Source of the DNA: Viola odorata
Lineage: Eukaryota; Streptophyta; Magnoliopsida; Malpighiales; Violaceae
Direction of reading: 5' to 3'
Length of the DNA: 64,000 nucleotides
Assembly: GCA_963691705.1 (NCBI GenBank)
Contig: OY829538.1
Coordinates: 31,888,836-31,952,835 of the forward strand
In this document: in pieces, positions 9,559 to 21,346 of the stretch
Position numbering within the stretch: the stretch's first letter is position 1
Layout of the letters: each line of letters begins with the position of its first letter
The notes under the pieces: generated by a model
Told to the model about the DNA's origin: nothing
Database searches by the model: none
What the model saw: only the letters and a program-made list of their open reading frames with translations
Translations under genes and position numbers: made by a program

Positions 9559-12500
9559 AGTCAGCTAATGTGGCCATACTTCCTGGTTCTTCATCTGGTC
9601 AGCCTAAGGAACTTAAATCAGTTGAGTCAGGTAAAATATGTCTTATTACCACTTCTGATAGGTGGGTGATCGACTCGGGTGCAAATGAGCACATGATAGG
9701 TAATCCCAATGTATTCTCAAACTTTAAGAAATTTGGGACATCTACTCCGGTCACTATTGCGGATGGCACCACCCATAATGTTGAGGGTTCTGGCATAGTT
9801 GAACCAACTTCTGAGATTACTATGTCATCTGTACTTAGGCTACCTGAGTTGGTATTTAATTTGATATCAGTCAGTAAGCTCACAAAAGACCTCAACTGTT
9901 TCATCTCATTTTTCCCTGATCATTGTCTTTTTCAGGATCTAGTGACGATGCAGGTCTTTGGTAGAGGACATGTATCTGGTGGTCTCTATATCCTTGATCA
10001 GTGGGTACCGAAGTCAGTAGCTTGTGTCAGCACTACCTCGCTGTTTGAAGCGCACTGTCGTTTGGGACATCCATGTATGCAGTATCTACGATAATTGTGT
10101 CCACAATTCATGTTTGCTACTTCTCTTGATTGTGAGTCTTGTCATTTTGCTAAACATCATCGCACGTCTTTGGGTCTGCATACTAGTAAACGTGCGAATT
10201 CTACTTTTGAATTAGTTCATTCGGATGTTTGGGGTCCATGTCCTGTAACCTCCAAACCCGGATTTAGATATTTTATAACATTTGTGGATGATTATTCTAG
10301 AATGACTTCGATATATTTTATGAAGAATCGTTCTGAGGTGTTTTCTCATTTTTGTGCATTTTGTACTGAGATTCAAACTCAGTTTGGTATATCTGTTCGT
10401 ATGCTGCGAAGTGATAATGTTAAGGAATATATGTCTGAACTCTTTCATAAGTATATGACTCAGCATGGTATCTTGCGTCAAACTTCATGTGTTGACACAC
10501 CATCTCAAAATGGTATGGCTGAGAGGAAGAATAGACACCTTCTAGAAACTGCTCGTGCTCTCTTATTTCAGAATAAGGTCCCTAAGCAATTTTGGGCTGA
10601 CGCTGTTTCTACAACATGTTTCTTGATTAACAGGATGCCGTCTGCAATTCTAGATGATGGCATTCCAATCACCGTACTTACCCCTGGAAAACCATTATTC
10701 CCCATTGAGCCAAAGATTTTTGGTAACACATGTTATGTTCGTGATGTTCGTCCTCACATCACAAAGTTGGACCCTAAGGCGTTGTAGTGTGTCTTCTTGG
10801 GATATTCCCGGCTTCAGAAGGGATACAGATGCTAGTCTCCGGATCTCCAAAAGTACCTTGTGTCTACTGATGTTGCCTTCTCTGAACAGGTACCATTCTT
10901 CTCATCTCATCCTACTCCCACTCGACATGATGATGATGATTGGCTGGTTTATTCCTCCACCCTTTTGGGTGATTCTGAGCAACCCTCTACTAATACTATC
11001 CTGAGTCAGCCTTCTTCTTCGGGTACTTCTGCGGAACCTCTAGAGAGAGTGTCCCAATTCAGCATCCTGATCTTCCAGTTATGAGAGACCCACCTTGTAG
11101 TGATCCTCCTGTACCATCAATTGATACATGTCCTCCACCAGATTCCTCGTCACCTGATCCACCTACTGATCTGGATTTACCAATCAGTATTCGCAAAGGT
11201 AAACGACACTGTAAATCTATCTACTCCATTGCTAACTATGTCTCTTATGATCACCTGTCTTCTTCGACATGTGCTCTGATTTCCTCTCTAAATTCGGTTG
11301 TCGTTCCTAACACTATTCAGGAAGCATTCAATCATTCTGGTTGGAAGAATGCAATGCTTGAGGAGATTATTGCTTTAGAGGATAATCAGACGTGGGATTT
11401 GGTGACTTTTCCCAAAGACAAGAAGGCGGTTGGATACAAATGGGTCTTTGCAGTAAAAGTCAATCCTGATGGCTCTGTGGCACGACTTAAGGCCAGACTT
11501 GTTGCCAAAGGATATGCCCAAACATATGGGGTGGATTATTCAGACACCTTCTCTCCTGTTGCCAAGTTATCCTCTGTTCGCTTGTTCATCTCTCTGGCTG
11601 CCTCCAGGGACTGGCCTCTACATTAGTTGGACATCAAGAATGCTTTTCTTCATGGTGACTTACAGGAAGAAGTCTATATGGAGTAACCACCTGGGTTTGT
11701 TGCTCAGGGGGAGTGTGGGAAAGTTTGTCACTTGAAGAAAGCTTTATATGGTCTAAAACAAAGTCCTCGTGCCTGGTTTGGCAAGTTCAGTGAGGTAGTC
11801 TTAGAGTTTGGTATGCAAAAGAGTCAGTGTGATCATTCAATCTTCTATAGAAGATCTGCTGCTGGTATTATTCTGCTCGTGGTGTATATGGATGACATTA
11901 TTATTACAGGAGATGATAGTGTTGGGATCTCTCTGCTCAAATTGTTCCTGCATACCAAGTTTAGTACAAAAGACTTGGACCAACTGAAATACTTTCTTGG
12001 GATAGAAGTTTCAAGGAGCAACAAAGGTATCTTCTTAACTCAGAGAAAGTATGTTCTTGATCTTCTTACAAAAACAGGAAAGTTGGGAGTCAAGCCTTGC
12101 AGCACACCTATGGCCTCCAATATCCATCTTACTAAAGATGATGGTGAATTGTTTGATGATCCCGAGAGATACAGGAGATTAGTTGGGAAACTAAACTATC
12201 TCTGCGTGACTTGTCCTAACATCACCTTCGCGGTTAGTGTTGTCAGTCAATTCATGTCTGCTCTAACAGATAAGCATTGGGAAACTCTGGAGTATATCTT
12301 GTGTTATTTGAAAGGGGCACCTGGTCTCGGGATACTATACAGTAATCATGGTCACACACAGATTGATTGTTTTGCAGATGCGGATTGGGTTGGGTCTAAG
12401 ATTGATAGGAGGTCAATAACCGGCTACTGTATTTTTGTTGGTGGGAATCTGATCTCATGGAGGAGCAAGAAGCATAATGTGGTATCGCGATCTAGTGCAG

Positions 12501-12841
12501 AATCTGAATATAGAGCAATGGCACAATCCTCCTGTGAGATTTTGTGGTTGCGGCAACTTCTAGCTGAGGTTGGTATGGTTCATTCATCTCCATCAAAGCT
12601 CTGGTGTGATAATCAAGTTGCTCTTCATATTGCTTCAAATCCAGTGTACCATGAGAGAACTAAACACATTGAAGTGGATTGCCACTTCATCCGTGAGAAG
12701 ATTCAAGATAACCTCATCTCCACTCAGTATGTAAAGACAGGAGAACAGCTGGGTGATTTGTTTACAAAAGCTCTCCCAGGTCCTCGAGTGAACTATCTTT
12801 GTAACAAGCTCGGCATGATTAATATCTATGCTCCAGCTTGA
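9555..12841 (+). pseudogene. Copia pol: protease, integrase, RT, RNase H
   Basis: Domains appear in Copia order. Protease motif WVIDSGANEHM is near 9660. The pre-integrase block HCRLGHP is near 10050. The integrase core starts HSDVWGP and includes FVDDYSR and SDN, with SQNGMAERKN downstream (10095-10787). RT begins TWDLV...VGYKWVF, contains the active-site YMDDI (near 11886), and runs on to RNase H (DADWVGSKIDRRSITGY) and the C-terminal KHIEVDCHFIREKI. In-frame stops stand at about 10092, 10785, 11624 and 11684, and a shift lies near 10800-11080. The element cannot make a complete polyprotein, although each domain is well kept, which points to fairly recent decay. Confidence 0.85.
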
Positions 12842-12848
12842 GGGGGAG

Positions 12849-12966
12849 TGTTAGAATAGTGTGTGTATAAGTATATGTATACGGTGTATGTATTGATAGA
12901 AGTAGAGTATAGTGTACCCATTGATTTAATGTTAAGAATTCACTATTCTTCATTTGCTATTTTACA
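12849..12966 (+). repeat. 3' LTR of short-LTR Copia
   Basis: 118 bp, directly after GAGGGGGAG. It lacks the 21-bp AT-rich block of the 5' LTR. Confidence 0.9.
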
Positions 12967-13390
12967 TTCCGTGATCATAAGGGTGATGCGATATGTGCTT
13001 TTGTCTCCAAAGTTCCTTCTTCGAGATAACATTTTCTTGCTTGAACTATGGGCTATATGGATGGGCCTTGTCCTCGCCTTAGGTTTGGGGATTAAAGTGT
13101 TGTGGGTTGAATCTGATTCAGAGAGTGTTGTGAAAACCATTAACAGGCAGCAACCTTACTGTGGAAAGGTTGCTGATAGCTGCTTGAAGCAAATCCAGGA
13201 ACTCCTCAAGGGCTTTAAGAAGTGTAAGGTTTCTCACTCGTGGCGTGAAACGGATAAAACTACTGATTATCTTTCAAATATGGTTTTTCTTGACAGAAAT
13301 TATGTTGTCTTGTGGCCTAAAGATTTTCCTAATATTCTTCATAACATTATCAAAGGTGATACCGACGGAAAGATATACCGTAGACAGTAA

Positions 13391-14162
13391 CTTCATATCC
13401 CGCCTTACACTGGCATCGACTCTAATACAGAATCAAGATTCCTGCACAGTGTCTGACACTAGTGAGATGTGCAGCTGTAGGCTTGTAACACTCGACGTCT
13501 AAAAAAGATCCAAATATTTGTCAAAATGTTTTTGTACAGTCTGTTGTGTGGCTATTTCCTGTACTTGTATGTAGGGGTGAACATTCGGGCCATTGGTTGG
13601 ATTTTTAAGATTTCGGATGGAGGGGTTCGATTCGGGATTCAAATTCAATATTCCGACCTGGCCGAACTAGTCCTAAATCCGAAAACCGCCCGACATATTA
13701 TTCAGGTTCGGTCGGGTTTGGAAAGGAATGAGTATGATGCTAGAAATTCATCTGGGCTGGCTGTCAGGAGTTTCATTAGGTGACATTTTCTTATGCTCGC
13801 TGTCAGCAAGTCTCTTCTTTCTTTTTTCCAGAACCAGACTGTAATTTTCTCATATTTTGTAGCAACTCTAGCACATGAAGTATTATATAATTTATTGACT
13901 AAAACACCCTCACTGTTATTAATTTTTCTTTAGAGAGCATAGGGGTAATTTTAGGTTTTCCAACTTTCCAATGAGCGACACTTCAATCGTGAATAGGAAG
14001 GCTTAAGATGAAGTGAATGAGTCGTGGTCTTCTTGGCTCATTGGGCCTGAACTTTTCTGGGCTGGGGTTTTTTTATTTACTTAATTTAATTTAATTTACC
14101 GTTAGTCGTTAGCCCTTCTTCTCCTCAGTTGCTCTGTTCCTGCTCTTAGCCGCCAGTCACAG
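13391..14162. other. Intergenic region upstream of KAE1
   Basis: No gene seen. A segment at 13574-13720, starting TAGGGGTGAACATTCGGG, is rich in TTCGG/CCGAA words and resembles the termini of common plant non-autonomous DNA transposons, but no matching second end was found. The promoter and transcription start of the next gene should lie near 13900-14150, where AT-rich TTTAATTTAATTTA precedes a pyrimidine-rich leader. Confidence 0.5.
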
Positions 14163-14279
14163 GTACGCCGCGCTCTCCTTCGCCTTCCTTCTTTTCTTAT
14201 TATGTCTTTGTTGGATTGGATTCACTGAGTATATTTCTGTTGAAATCAATGTTGTGATCTTTTGGCATTATAATTACAG
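14163..14279 (+). other. 5'-UTR intron of KAE1
   Basis: CACAG|GTACGCC donor and TAATTACAG|G acceptor frame a 117-nt T-rich intron ending 26 nt before the start codon. The retained UTR reads GTTCTTGTCATAG... up to ACAATGAAG. Introns in this position are common in plant housekeeping genes. Inferred from splice signals only. Confidence 0.6.
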
Positions 14280-14305
14280 GTTCTTGTCATAGTAATTACA
14301 TAACA

Positions 14306-16088
14306 ATGAAGAGAATGATAGCTTTAGGGTTTGAGGGTTCAGCTAACAAGATTGGAGTTGGGGTTGTGACATTGGATGGTACAATTTTATCAAACCCAAG
14401 GCACACTTATATTACACCTCCAGGTCATGGCTTTTTGCCGCGCGAAACTGCACACCATCATTTGGAGCATGTTCTTCCATTAGTTAAGTCTGCACTTTAT
14501 GCGGCGCAAATAACCCCGGATGAAATCGACTGTCTTTGTTACACTAAGGGACCCGGGATGGGCGCTCCGTTGCAAGTCTCTGCTATTGTTGTTAGAGTTC
14601 TTTCACAGCTTTGGAAGAAACCCATTGTTGCGGTGAATCATTGTGTTGCACATATTGAGATGGGGAGGATTGTTACTGGCGCGGATGGCCCTGTTGTGTT
14701 GTATGTTAGTGGTGGCAATACACAGGTTATTGCGTATAGCGAAGGGAAGTATCGGATTTTCGGTGAGACTATTGATATTGCTGTTGGGAATTGTTTGGAT
14801 CGGTTTGCTAGGATTTTGAATTTGTCCAATGATCCTGCCCCTGGATATAACATTGAGCAGGTATTTTATGTTAAAGTTTTGAGACTTTCATCATCCATAT
14901 GATTAACGTCTAATTTACTTAATTTTCATTTGGGTTATGACTGGTAGATCATTTTTTGTGCTTAGACATGATAAAAGTCGATGCTGTTTAGGTTCAGATT
15001 TTGTAAATTGATGAAGCCTTTTCTCCGTTCCTAGATATGTGATGGGGCAAAAAATGCTCAGGATGTTTTGGATTCATCTGTTTTCAATTTGAGCTTGTTG
15101 ATCAAAATTTTCCGTAAACTTTGAATTCCTCTTAATGATATTAAGTTCTTCATTGGTCCTAGCTCCCCTTTGTTGCCTCTCTTTTAGCATTGTGGTATCA
15201 CCGTCTGTAGTAATTATTATTTTCTTCTAGATTGTTGAGTCTTTCTTCCTGCTCTTCTTCCACTTATGACCATTGCATTCTGATGGTCAATAAAGGTTAT
15301 GGGATCTATAGATCTCTAGCTGTCTTTGTGGTTATATATGTAGTGTTGTGTTATTTTCTATACTTAATTGAATGGCTCTAAGGTATTCCTTTATGATTGT
15401 ATTTCTAATGATATTCTATATGTATATTATACCGTACCCTCCAGCTGAACTTGTATAATTTCTTCTTCTCCAGCTTGCTAAAAAAGGAGAGCAACTTATA
15501 GGCATTCCTTATGTTGTCAAAGGGATGGATGTTTCTTTCAGTGGAATATTGAGCTATATCGAAACTGCCGCTGAGGAGAAGCTTAAAAGTAACGAGTGTA
15601 CCCCTGCAGACCTGTGCTATTCCTTGCAGGCAAGTTATGTTTGATGTCATTATAAGTATTAGCGTAATGTGGTTGATCTGATAGTTGAAGTACCATGTAT
15701 CTTGTTATTGATTTCCCTAATCGTGTCTGCTTATAATCTTCTGCAGGAAACAGTGTTCGCTATGCTTGTGGAGATAACAGAACGTGCAATGGCCCATTGT
15801 GACAAGAAAGACGTTCTTATCGTTGGTGGTGTGGGTTGCAATGAGCGGTTGCAAAAGATGATGAGAATAATGTGCTTGGAACGAGGCGGAAACTTGTATG
15901 CAACTGATGACAGGTATTGCATCGACAACGGAGCAATGATTGCATATACAGGTCTCCTTGCTTTTGCCTACGGTGCGACAACTCCACTAGAAGAATCAAC
16001 ATTCACCCAGAGATTTCGAACTGATGAAGTACAAGCGATCTGGAGGGAGAAAAAGGAGGCGACTAGCTTGCAAAGTGTTGGAGTGTAA
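14306..16088 (+). CDS. KAE1: tRNA N6-adenosine threonylcarbamoyltransferase, KAE1/OSGEP
   Basis: Kae1/TsaD family catalytic subunit of the KEOPS complex, which transfers a threonylcarbamoyl group to A37 of ANN-decoding tRNAs in cytosol and nucleus. Three coding exons are 14306-14860, 15474-15629 and 15747-16088, giving 350 residues, close to the usual length of plant homologues. The first intron is GT-AG; the second has a GC donor (TTGCAG|GCAAGT). Visible motifs: [14 protein letters not shown] at the ATPase-like N-terminus, metal-ligand region [11 protein letters not shown] (about residue 112), [33 protein letters not shown] and [11 protein letters not shown] near the C-terminus. No stop or shift is seen. 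The start ATG is followed by a second in-frame ATG two codons later. This looks like a working single-copy housekeeping gene among transposon debris. Confidence 0.95.
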
Positions 16089-16817
16089 CTCAAGTGAATG
16101 CCGAAGTACGTTGTTCTTGGTACCACTCGAAGAAAGATGAGCAACTGTATTCACTATTTCAAAACCAAATTGATTCATACAGGCAGTATGCATTCTGTTA
16201 TGTGTCCAAATGATTTTACTCGGTATTATTATTCTGAAAAAAGGTTATTTACTACTACTATTTTGCATTCGGGAGGGTAAGGGCATTTCGACTTTGCCGC
16301 TTATCATCTCTTCTAGTCCCCTCCCCTCTCACACCGACTTACTTCCCTTTCTTACGTATTCGTCTGATCATGAGCTTCGTTTTCAAATTTCTGCCAACGG
16401 CCCATTTTTCATTTCTTTTCTTGGGCCAGGCTATTGTGCTTCCTATTTCTTAATGATTTCCCGTTCTCTTTTTATCAAAATTACTCAAATATTCCAAACG
16501 AAATATTCCAACAAATTTATTTATTTATTTTAGTAGATGATTAGCTTCTTTGACTAGCAGTAGCAGATAGAAAGCATGAATAAAGCCTGGAAACAGAAGT
16601 TAATAAAAACAAGACGAATTGGCAAATTGAAAAACTGCCAAAAAGGTATTTTTCCCGTAATAAATATAGGACGACTGTACAGTATATTAACATGTATCCT
16701 CCACTCCAGAGCCAGCTTTCTTTCTACTTGCCCAATTCCTTCCTTCTCATCACAGCCACTGACATTTTATCTACAATGACTACAACAATTGAACAATGGC
16801 CTAAATTCAAACTTAAC
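16089..16817. other. KAE1 3' region and tail-to-tail spacer
   Basis: Holds the 3' UTR of KAE1 and the 3' flank of the minus-strand HECT fragment. It is pyrimidine-rich at 16290-16350 and has ATTTATTTATTTATT at about 16515-16532. No gene seen. Confidence 0.5.
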
Positions 16818-18457
16818 TTAGCCAAATCCAAATCCAAATCCAAATCCAAATCCCTCGTTCGCTTCGTGAATCGCAAGTAGCAACCTTTCCTCTAGATGTT
16901 GTTTTGATGGATACTCCGGCAGATCTAATTGATTGAAACTGCAGCCACCAGCCAATAGACTAAAGTTAGAATCTACAGACCACATATCGAATGGAAAACT
17001 AAAAAAACTAAAAACTGGGATGTAAGTAGGTTACCAAGTATGCGCAGAAGGCAAATGATCAGCGCTTCCATATGCCTTGTGTATCTGAAACTTTTGAGCA
17101 CCTGAGATCCCTTGGAGCGCACTAAATCCTTCCAAAGGCACCTGGAAGAAACAGAGAATTACTTGCATTATAAATTATGAATATGAACCAGGAAACAGAT
17201 CGCAGCTAAGCACTCTTTATAATAATCAGCCGCAACAGTCATTTTAGCAGAGAAGAAAACAAGATAAACAAGTTGTTTTGGAGAAGTATACCTTGGAAGT
17301 CCCAGTCACAAACTGCAGAAGGCGAGCTTTATCCTCCTTGCTGAACCCTTGGGCAACCTCCCAAAACCACTGGATGATTGGAGATGCAGCACTGTACCCA
17401 GAATACTCAGTGTTGGCTCGCATATCATCCACTAGAACACATTCATAAAGGAAAACCTCTTAGAACATAATCTTATATGATGCAATGTTTTGAATATACA
17501 ATCCCATAAAAAGTTTTATGGACAGTTAAGAAAACTGAAACTTACAATCAATATCTGGAAGTCCGCTTATCAGTAACTCCAATTCCTTGTCATTAAAAAT
17601 GGATATCAACTCCCTTCCAATTAATTCAGTGAACCCTTCCAAAAAGGCATTTATTTGAGGACGAATAGCAGTAGTCAAGCGATGCTCAGCAACTAAATCC
17701 ACATATTGGTGCTTATTCTCCTCAGTAACTTTGATGTTTCGTCCACCTGGAATCAGCTCACAGTCAGTTACCTGCATCGCATTCAGCAAACTCCATCATA
17801 AGAGTATATTACTGTATGTTTCGTACATATTAATGGAGTTGCATCCTCTAAAAACTAATTAGGGGAAAATATATTACTTCAGTTCTTTCGTACAATATAA
17901 GTTTCTCCTCATCAGCGTCAATACTGAAGGTGAGGTCTAAACGTCACTTATATCATTCTGCAAAAGCAAAGCAACAAAATAAGCAAGACTAATCACCAGG
18001 ATAAATTAGAAGCAAAGTTTACAGCTAAAAAGAAAGTGCTGCGCTACATACCTCGAGCATCCACTTAAGGTTTTTAAAATAATCAGGATCAATAGCTTCT
18101 ATGTCATGATAAGTAACTTTAGCTCCTAAAATATTCTTGTAGAATGATCGTGTGAAATGCACATCCAATAAATGGCCATCAAAAAGAGCTTTACCAACCT
18201 ACAAAACATATTCAGAAATCAGAAAGCCACATAACCAACAATTCAATCAAATGGGAGCAAAACAAACTTGTACTTACCACTCTCCCAACAAATTTGAAGT
18301 AGGAAAGATGTTCCATTTGAAAAACTGAATTGGGGTTAGGCTGGAATGTTGATTCATTGCCCACTGTTGTGAAAAGCAGGGCTCCTTTGTCAAAAATAAC
18401 CCTTGACAACAATTGATACCACTCCCTTGTAAGCCCACCAGCATCAATACCTTCCAT
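16818..18457 (-). pseudogene. UPL1/UPL2-type HECT ubiquitin ligase, C-terminal fragment
   Basis: Seven exons encode nearly the whole HECT domain: 18278-18457, 18052-18198, 17878-17957, 17546-17771, 17292-17431, 17035-17141 and 16818-16938, all with GT-AG junctions. Signature blocks are EGIDAGGLTREWYQLL, HLSYFKFVGRVV, FSIDADEEKLILYERTE (the last reachable only after a shift), [22 protein letters not shown] and SAHT-C-FNQLDLPEYPSKQHL. The catalytic Cys of UPL HECTs lies in this SAHTC motif and is kept across the last splice. The third exon is 80 nt instead of a phase-neutral 81: one base is missing and TAG follows at once. The C-terminus ends in an expanded GF repeat. Everything upstream of the HECT domain (about 3,000 residues in this family) is absent; instead an ERO1 fragment is joined out of frame at about 18457. 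Confidence 0.9.
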
Positions 18458-21346
18458 GCAGTTTGAAATTTTGGATTATACAGTAACTGCTTAATCAATG
18501 AATGTGTCTTCAGATCCTCAGTAGGATTACTAGCGGAATACTCAGCTTGACCCAAGTAGTCTGCTGTCTGAAATGTGTTAAGAAAAACCATTACATCAAC
18601 AAAGAGGATCTCTACCATTCAGCTCCTTGTTATAAAACATGCGAATCTGGTTTTCTACTCTGTCAATACTCACCTTTGTTCTTTGACAAAAAAAAAAACT
18701 CACCTTTGTTACAGCTCGGAAAACAAAGAGAAATGCAAAGTACAAATTTCTAACACGATCAGGGTATCTTAAGACCCATTCATACAGCAATGTGAGATTT
18801 TGGCCCCACTGCATTCAGCAAAAGGAAAAAGGAAAGAGAGCACCATTAGAATTTTCATGGAATAGGATGCACATAGACGATGTGAATCTTATGATAAAGC
18901 ATGTCTTTCTTGATGATTAAAAATGTTTCATCCCCAACCTCCTACCATTATTCCAAATGATCCTAATATAACTTCGGAATTGGATGTTTAACACATAAAG
19001 GCTACGAGCTTTACATATATAGTGGTGAAACTCGCAAACTTCTACACTAAAAACTACAAAGTAACATATCAGAAGGCATGAGCTAAAATTCATACCAAGT
19101 TTGTAGACTCATCAAGTAGATAATCAGTAGCTATATCATATATGGACTGAAATAGAAGAGTGAAGGCCAGATATCAGTTTGTACAACGTTCTTTCCTCTT
19201 GGCATAACTCTTTAGATGGATCTGCTCCACACATTGAAAATCCAAATTAGATATTTATTGAAAAAAAATATCAGGATTTAAGTGATATTTGGTTCAAATT
19301 CTAACTACCATCAGCAAGAATGACATAAATTGGAATTAGAGCCAACAGAAATCATCAGCTGTGTAAAAGGGGAAAATATTTATAGTTAAAAGCACAGAAC
19401 AAAAGAGAAACTCACATTTGGGGCAGTTCTCAGAGTAAATAGCATCCCATATCCTTCTAGCTGACGGACCACTGTAGCCAGTATAGCGTTCAGGGTTCAG
19501 CTGAAGATTCACATAGCCTTCTAGCTAACAGGATGCCTTATTATTTTCTCAATGAGTTATACAATTTTGGCATTCAAGAAACCGTTGTGTCATCTGGATA
19601 AAGTTGTAAAAGATGGAGTATTATAGTCTAAAACAATTAGATTAAAATTGCAGATATCAAGGGAAGCGTGACCAAACTATTCTCGTGGCCCCTACTACAA
19701 TACAAGTATAACCTTTGAACAAGACTACAAGCAGGATGATAAAACATTAAAACTTATAAAGGTGATCAAATAAAATCAATAGCAATTGTTAATTAATTGG
19801 GTATGAAAACTGAGGAAATGCACCATTGTCAGTCTCGACGTCATTTGTCCATGGATTGTCAGTCACCATCCATCCCCTAAAAGCTTTGGTATCAAGGGTC
19901 TGATCAACAGCAGACTGGTTTTCCTTCTTGGCACATTAGATTTTTCGTAGGAAGGCCACGCGGGAATGGTGTCTTAAAAAGTTCAGGGAATTCGCTTTCT
20001 GGGGATTCACAGACACTGCAATCCCTCAGGCGACACATGCCATTATGAGGCCAGAAGGGGTAGTCCACCACAATTTAACCTACCAAGGAATATGTCAGCA
20101 TGCTTTTTAAGAAGTTCAGATGCATATGTTAATCTGGACTCTGAAGTTAAGCAAGTAATAAGACAGAGCAAACAGCAAATACAATGCAAAGTATGTTTCT
20201 TATCATTCCAAAACCTGAATATAAACAAGACTACAAAATTTATATTTTCAGCCAATAGGAAAAATATGATTCATTCCTACATTTGATAATTTGAGCACCA
20301 AAGATTGGATCATGATCACGTAGTTGCAGCACAACCATGATTTTCTGCAGAACTCTTTGGCTTTAAAATGAATCGTGTGCTTATTAGGCAAGATTGTATA
20401 AAAATACGAAAATCCTATAAAAGCTCTAATACAAACATATAAGACCAAGGAAAACTGACAAATCAAATTCTAACTAGCCCAGACAACCTCCAACTTGTAA
20501 CACTAAAATTAGTAGTATAGAAAAACCAACATTCCCACCATCTTCCCAAATTAGACTAGCCATGGCCCAAATTAGTAACTTGAGCTACTAAAGATTGAAG
20601 CTTTATGCTTGGTAGAACAATTTATAAACTTTTCCAATGCCAAAAAGGTTTATGTACATATCAATTTTAAAGTATTACATTTCAATTTCAAGTACCACTT
20701 TCAAACTCAGCTACTTATGACAATTAGCATAAAACATGTAACTAAGCGCACAAACCTTGAAATACCGGAAGAATGGGGTTTTGACAAGTTCTTGGAGAGC
20801 TGGATACAACACTTCCTCATTGAGATGGTTTACAGTCTCATATTCACAACAACAATCCTCCACCATCCCACTGAATTTCTGTGCATAAAACGGAAAATCC
20901 TCATTAGCGAAAAGCATGAGCTTAAGCAATGAAGAAACGATCAAATCCAACTTCTAATCATCTTTTAATCCAAACAAACGCAAAAATAATAAAAATTGAT
21001 TCCATGATCACCCATTTAGCAATAGCATCAAATTGATCAGAAAACACTAAAAAGCTCCGAACACTAAAAACCCACAAAAATAAAAAGAGCAAACATTTTC
21101 TTCATTTTCCTACTAATAAAGTCAAAACAAACCAACAGACCAACAAACTTTATCACAGCCACAGGAAGGATTTATTTCTCCAACAGGAGAAATCGTTGGA
21201 GCAATCCTCGAAGGCACAGCCAACCCAACAATCAAAGCAATGAAAGCACCAACAACTATCCATCTCCATTGCTTACTCTTCCCACTCTCCTTCTTCTCCT
21301 CCTCCACCTTCGTTTTTGTCTCAGTCGACTCCACCACCATCACCAA
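18458..21346 (-). pseudogene. ERO1 endoplasmic reticulum oxidoreductin, 3'-truncated
   Basis: Seven ERO1-type exons: 21149-21346, 20756-20878, 19824-20079, 19416-19520, 19096-19221, 18704-18808 and 18458-18567. The start MVMVVESTETKTK leads to a membrane-anchor segment WIVVGAFIALIVGLAV, as in plant ERO1. Family blocks follow: [72 protein letters not shown] and EDLKTHSLIKQLLYNP. Exon 3 has two small deletions that shift the frame around the region of the redox cysteines. Exon 5 carries 7 extra bases, giving a stop. The last ~120 residues expected of ERO1, including the FAD-proximal CxxC region, are missing; sequence passes directly into HECT coding sequence. ERO1 normally re-oxidises PDI in the ER; this copy cannot. 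Confidence 0.88.

Larger units (their letters stand above)
8096..12966 (+). mobile_element. Ty1-Copia element with very short LTRs (Ale/Retrofit-like)
   Basis: 4.87-kb full-length Copia: LTR, PBS, gag, protease, integrase, RT, RNase H, polypurine tract (GAGGGGGAG) and LTR. Domain order and short LTRs suit the Ale/Retrofit group. Lineage is an inference. Only a handful of stops or frameshifts interrupt the reading frame. Host DNA flanking the insert reads TTTAG on the left and TTCCG on the right, an imperfect target duplicate. The right copy restores the expected RNase H frame (GGL-FRDHKGD). Confidence 0.9.
7699..13390 (+). pseudogene. RNase H-like domain gene split by a Copia element
   Basis: A plant RNase H-like (RVT_3 type) coding region lies on both sides of the Copia at 8096-12966. 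A clean exon at 7699-7797 (CAG acceptor, GTAAGT donor, 33 codons) precedes a frame ending KPDIGWIKLNTDGSN...FGGLF before the insertion. After it the frame resumes FRDHKGDAICAF, continues through LELWAIWMGL, VESDSESVVK and SHSWRETDKTTDYLSN, and stops at about 13388. These supply the acidic residues expected of the fold: TDG, LE, ESDS and the final D. The insertion falls between the first and second catalytic blocks, so the gene should be null. The same domain occurs in domesticated plant proteins and at LINE ends; I cannot tell which this was. The 5' exons are not recognised. Confidence 0.65.

Noticed and set aside
18278..18457. HECT fragment as a gene starting at ATG 18457
   Set aside because: The upstream sequence is ERO1 coding exon, the family start lies thousands of codons earlier, and HECT exon 3 has a frameshift and stop.
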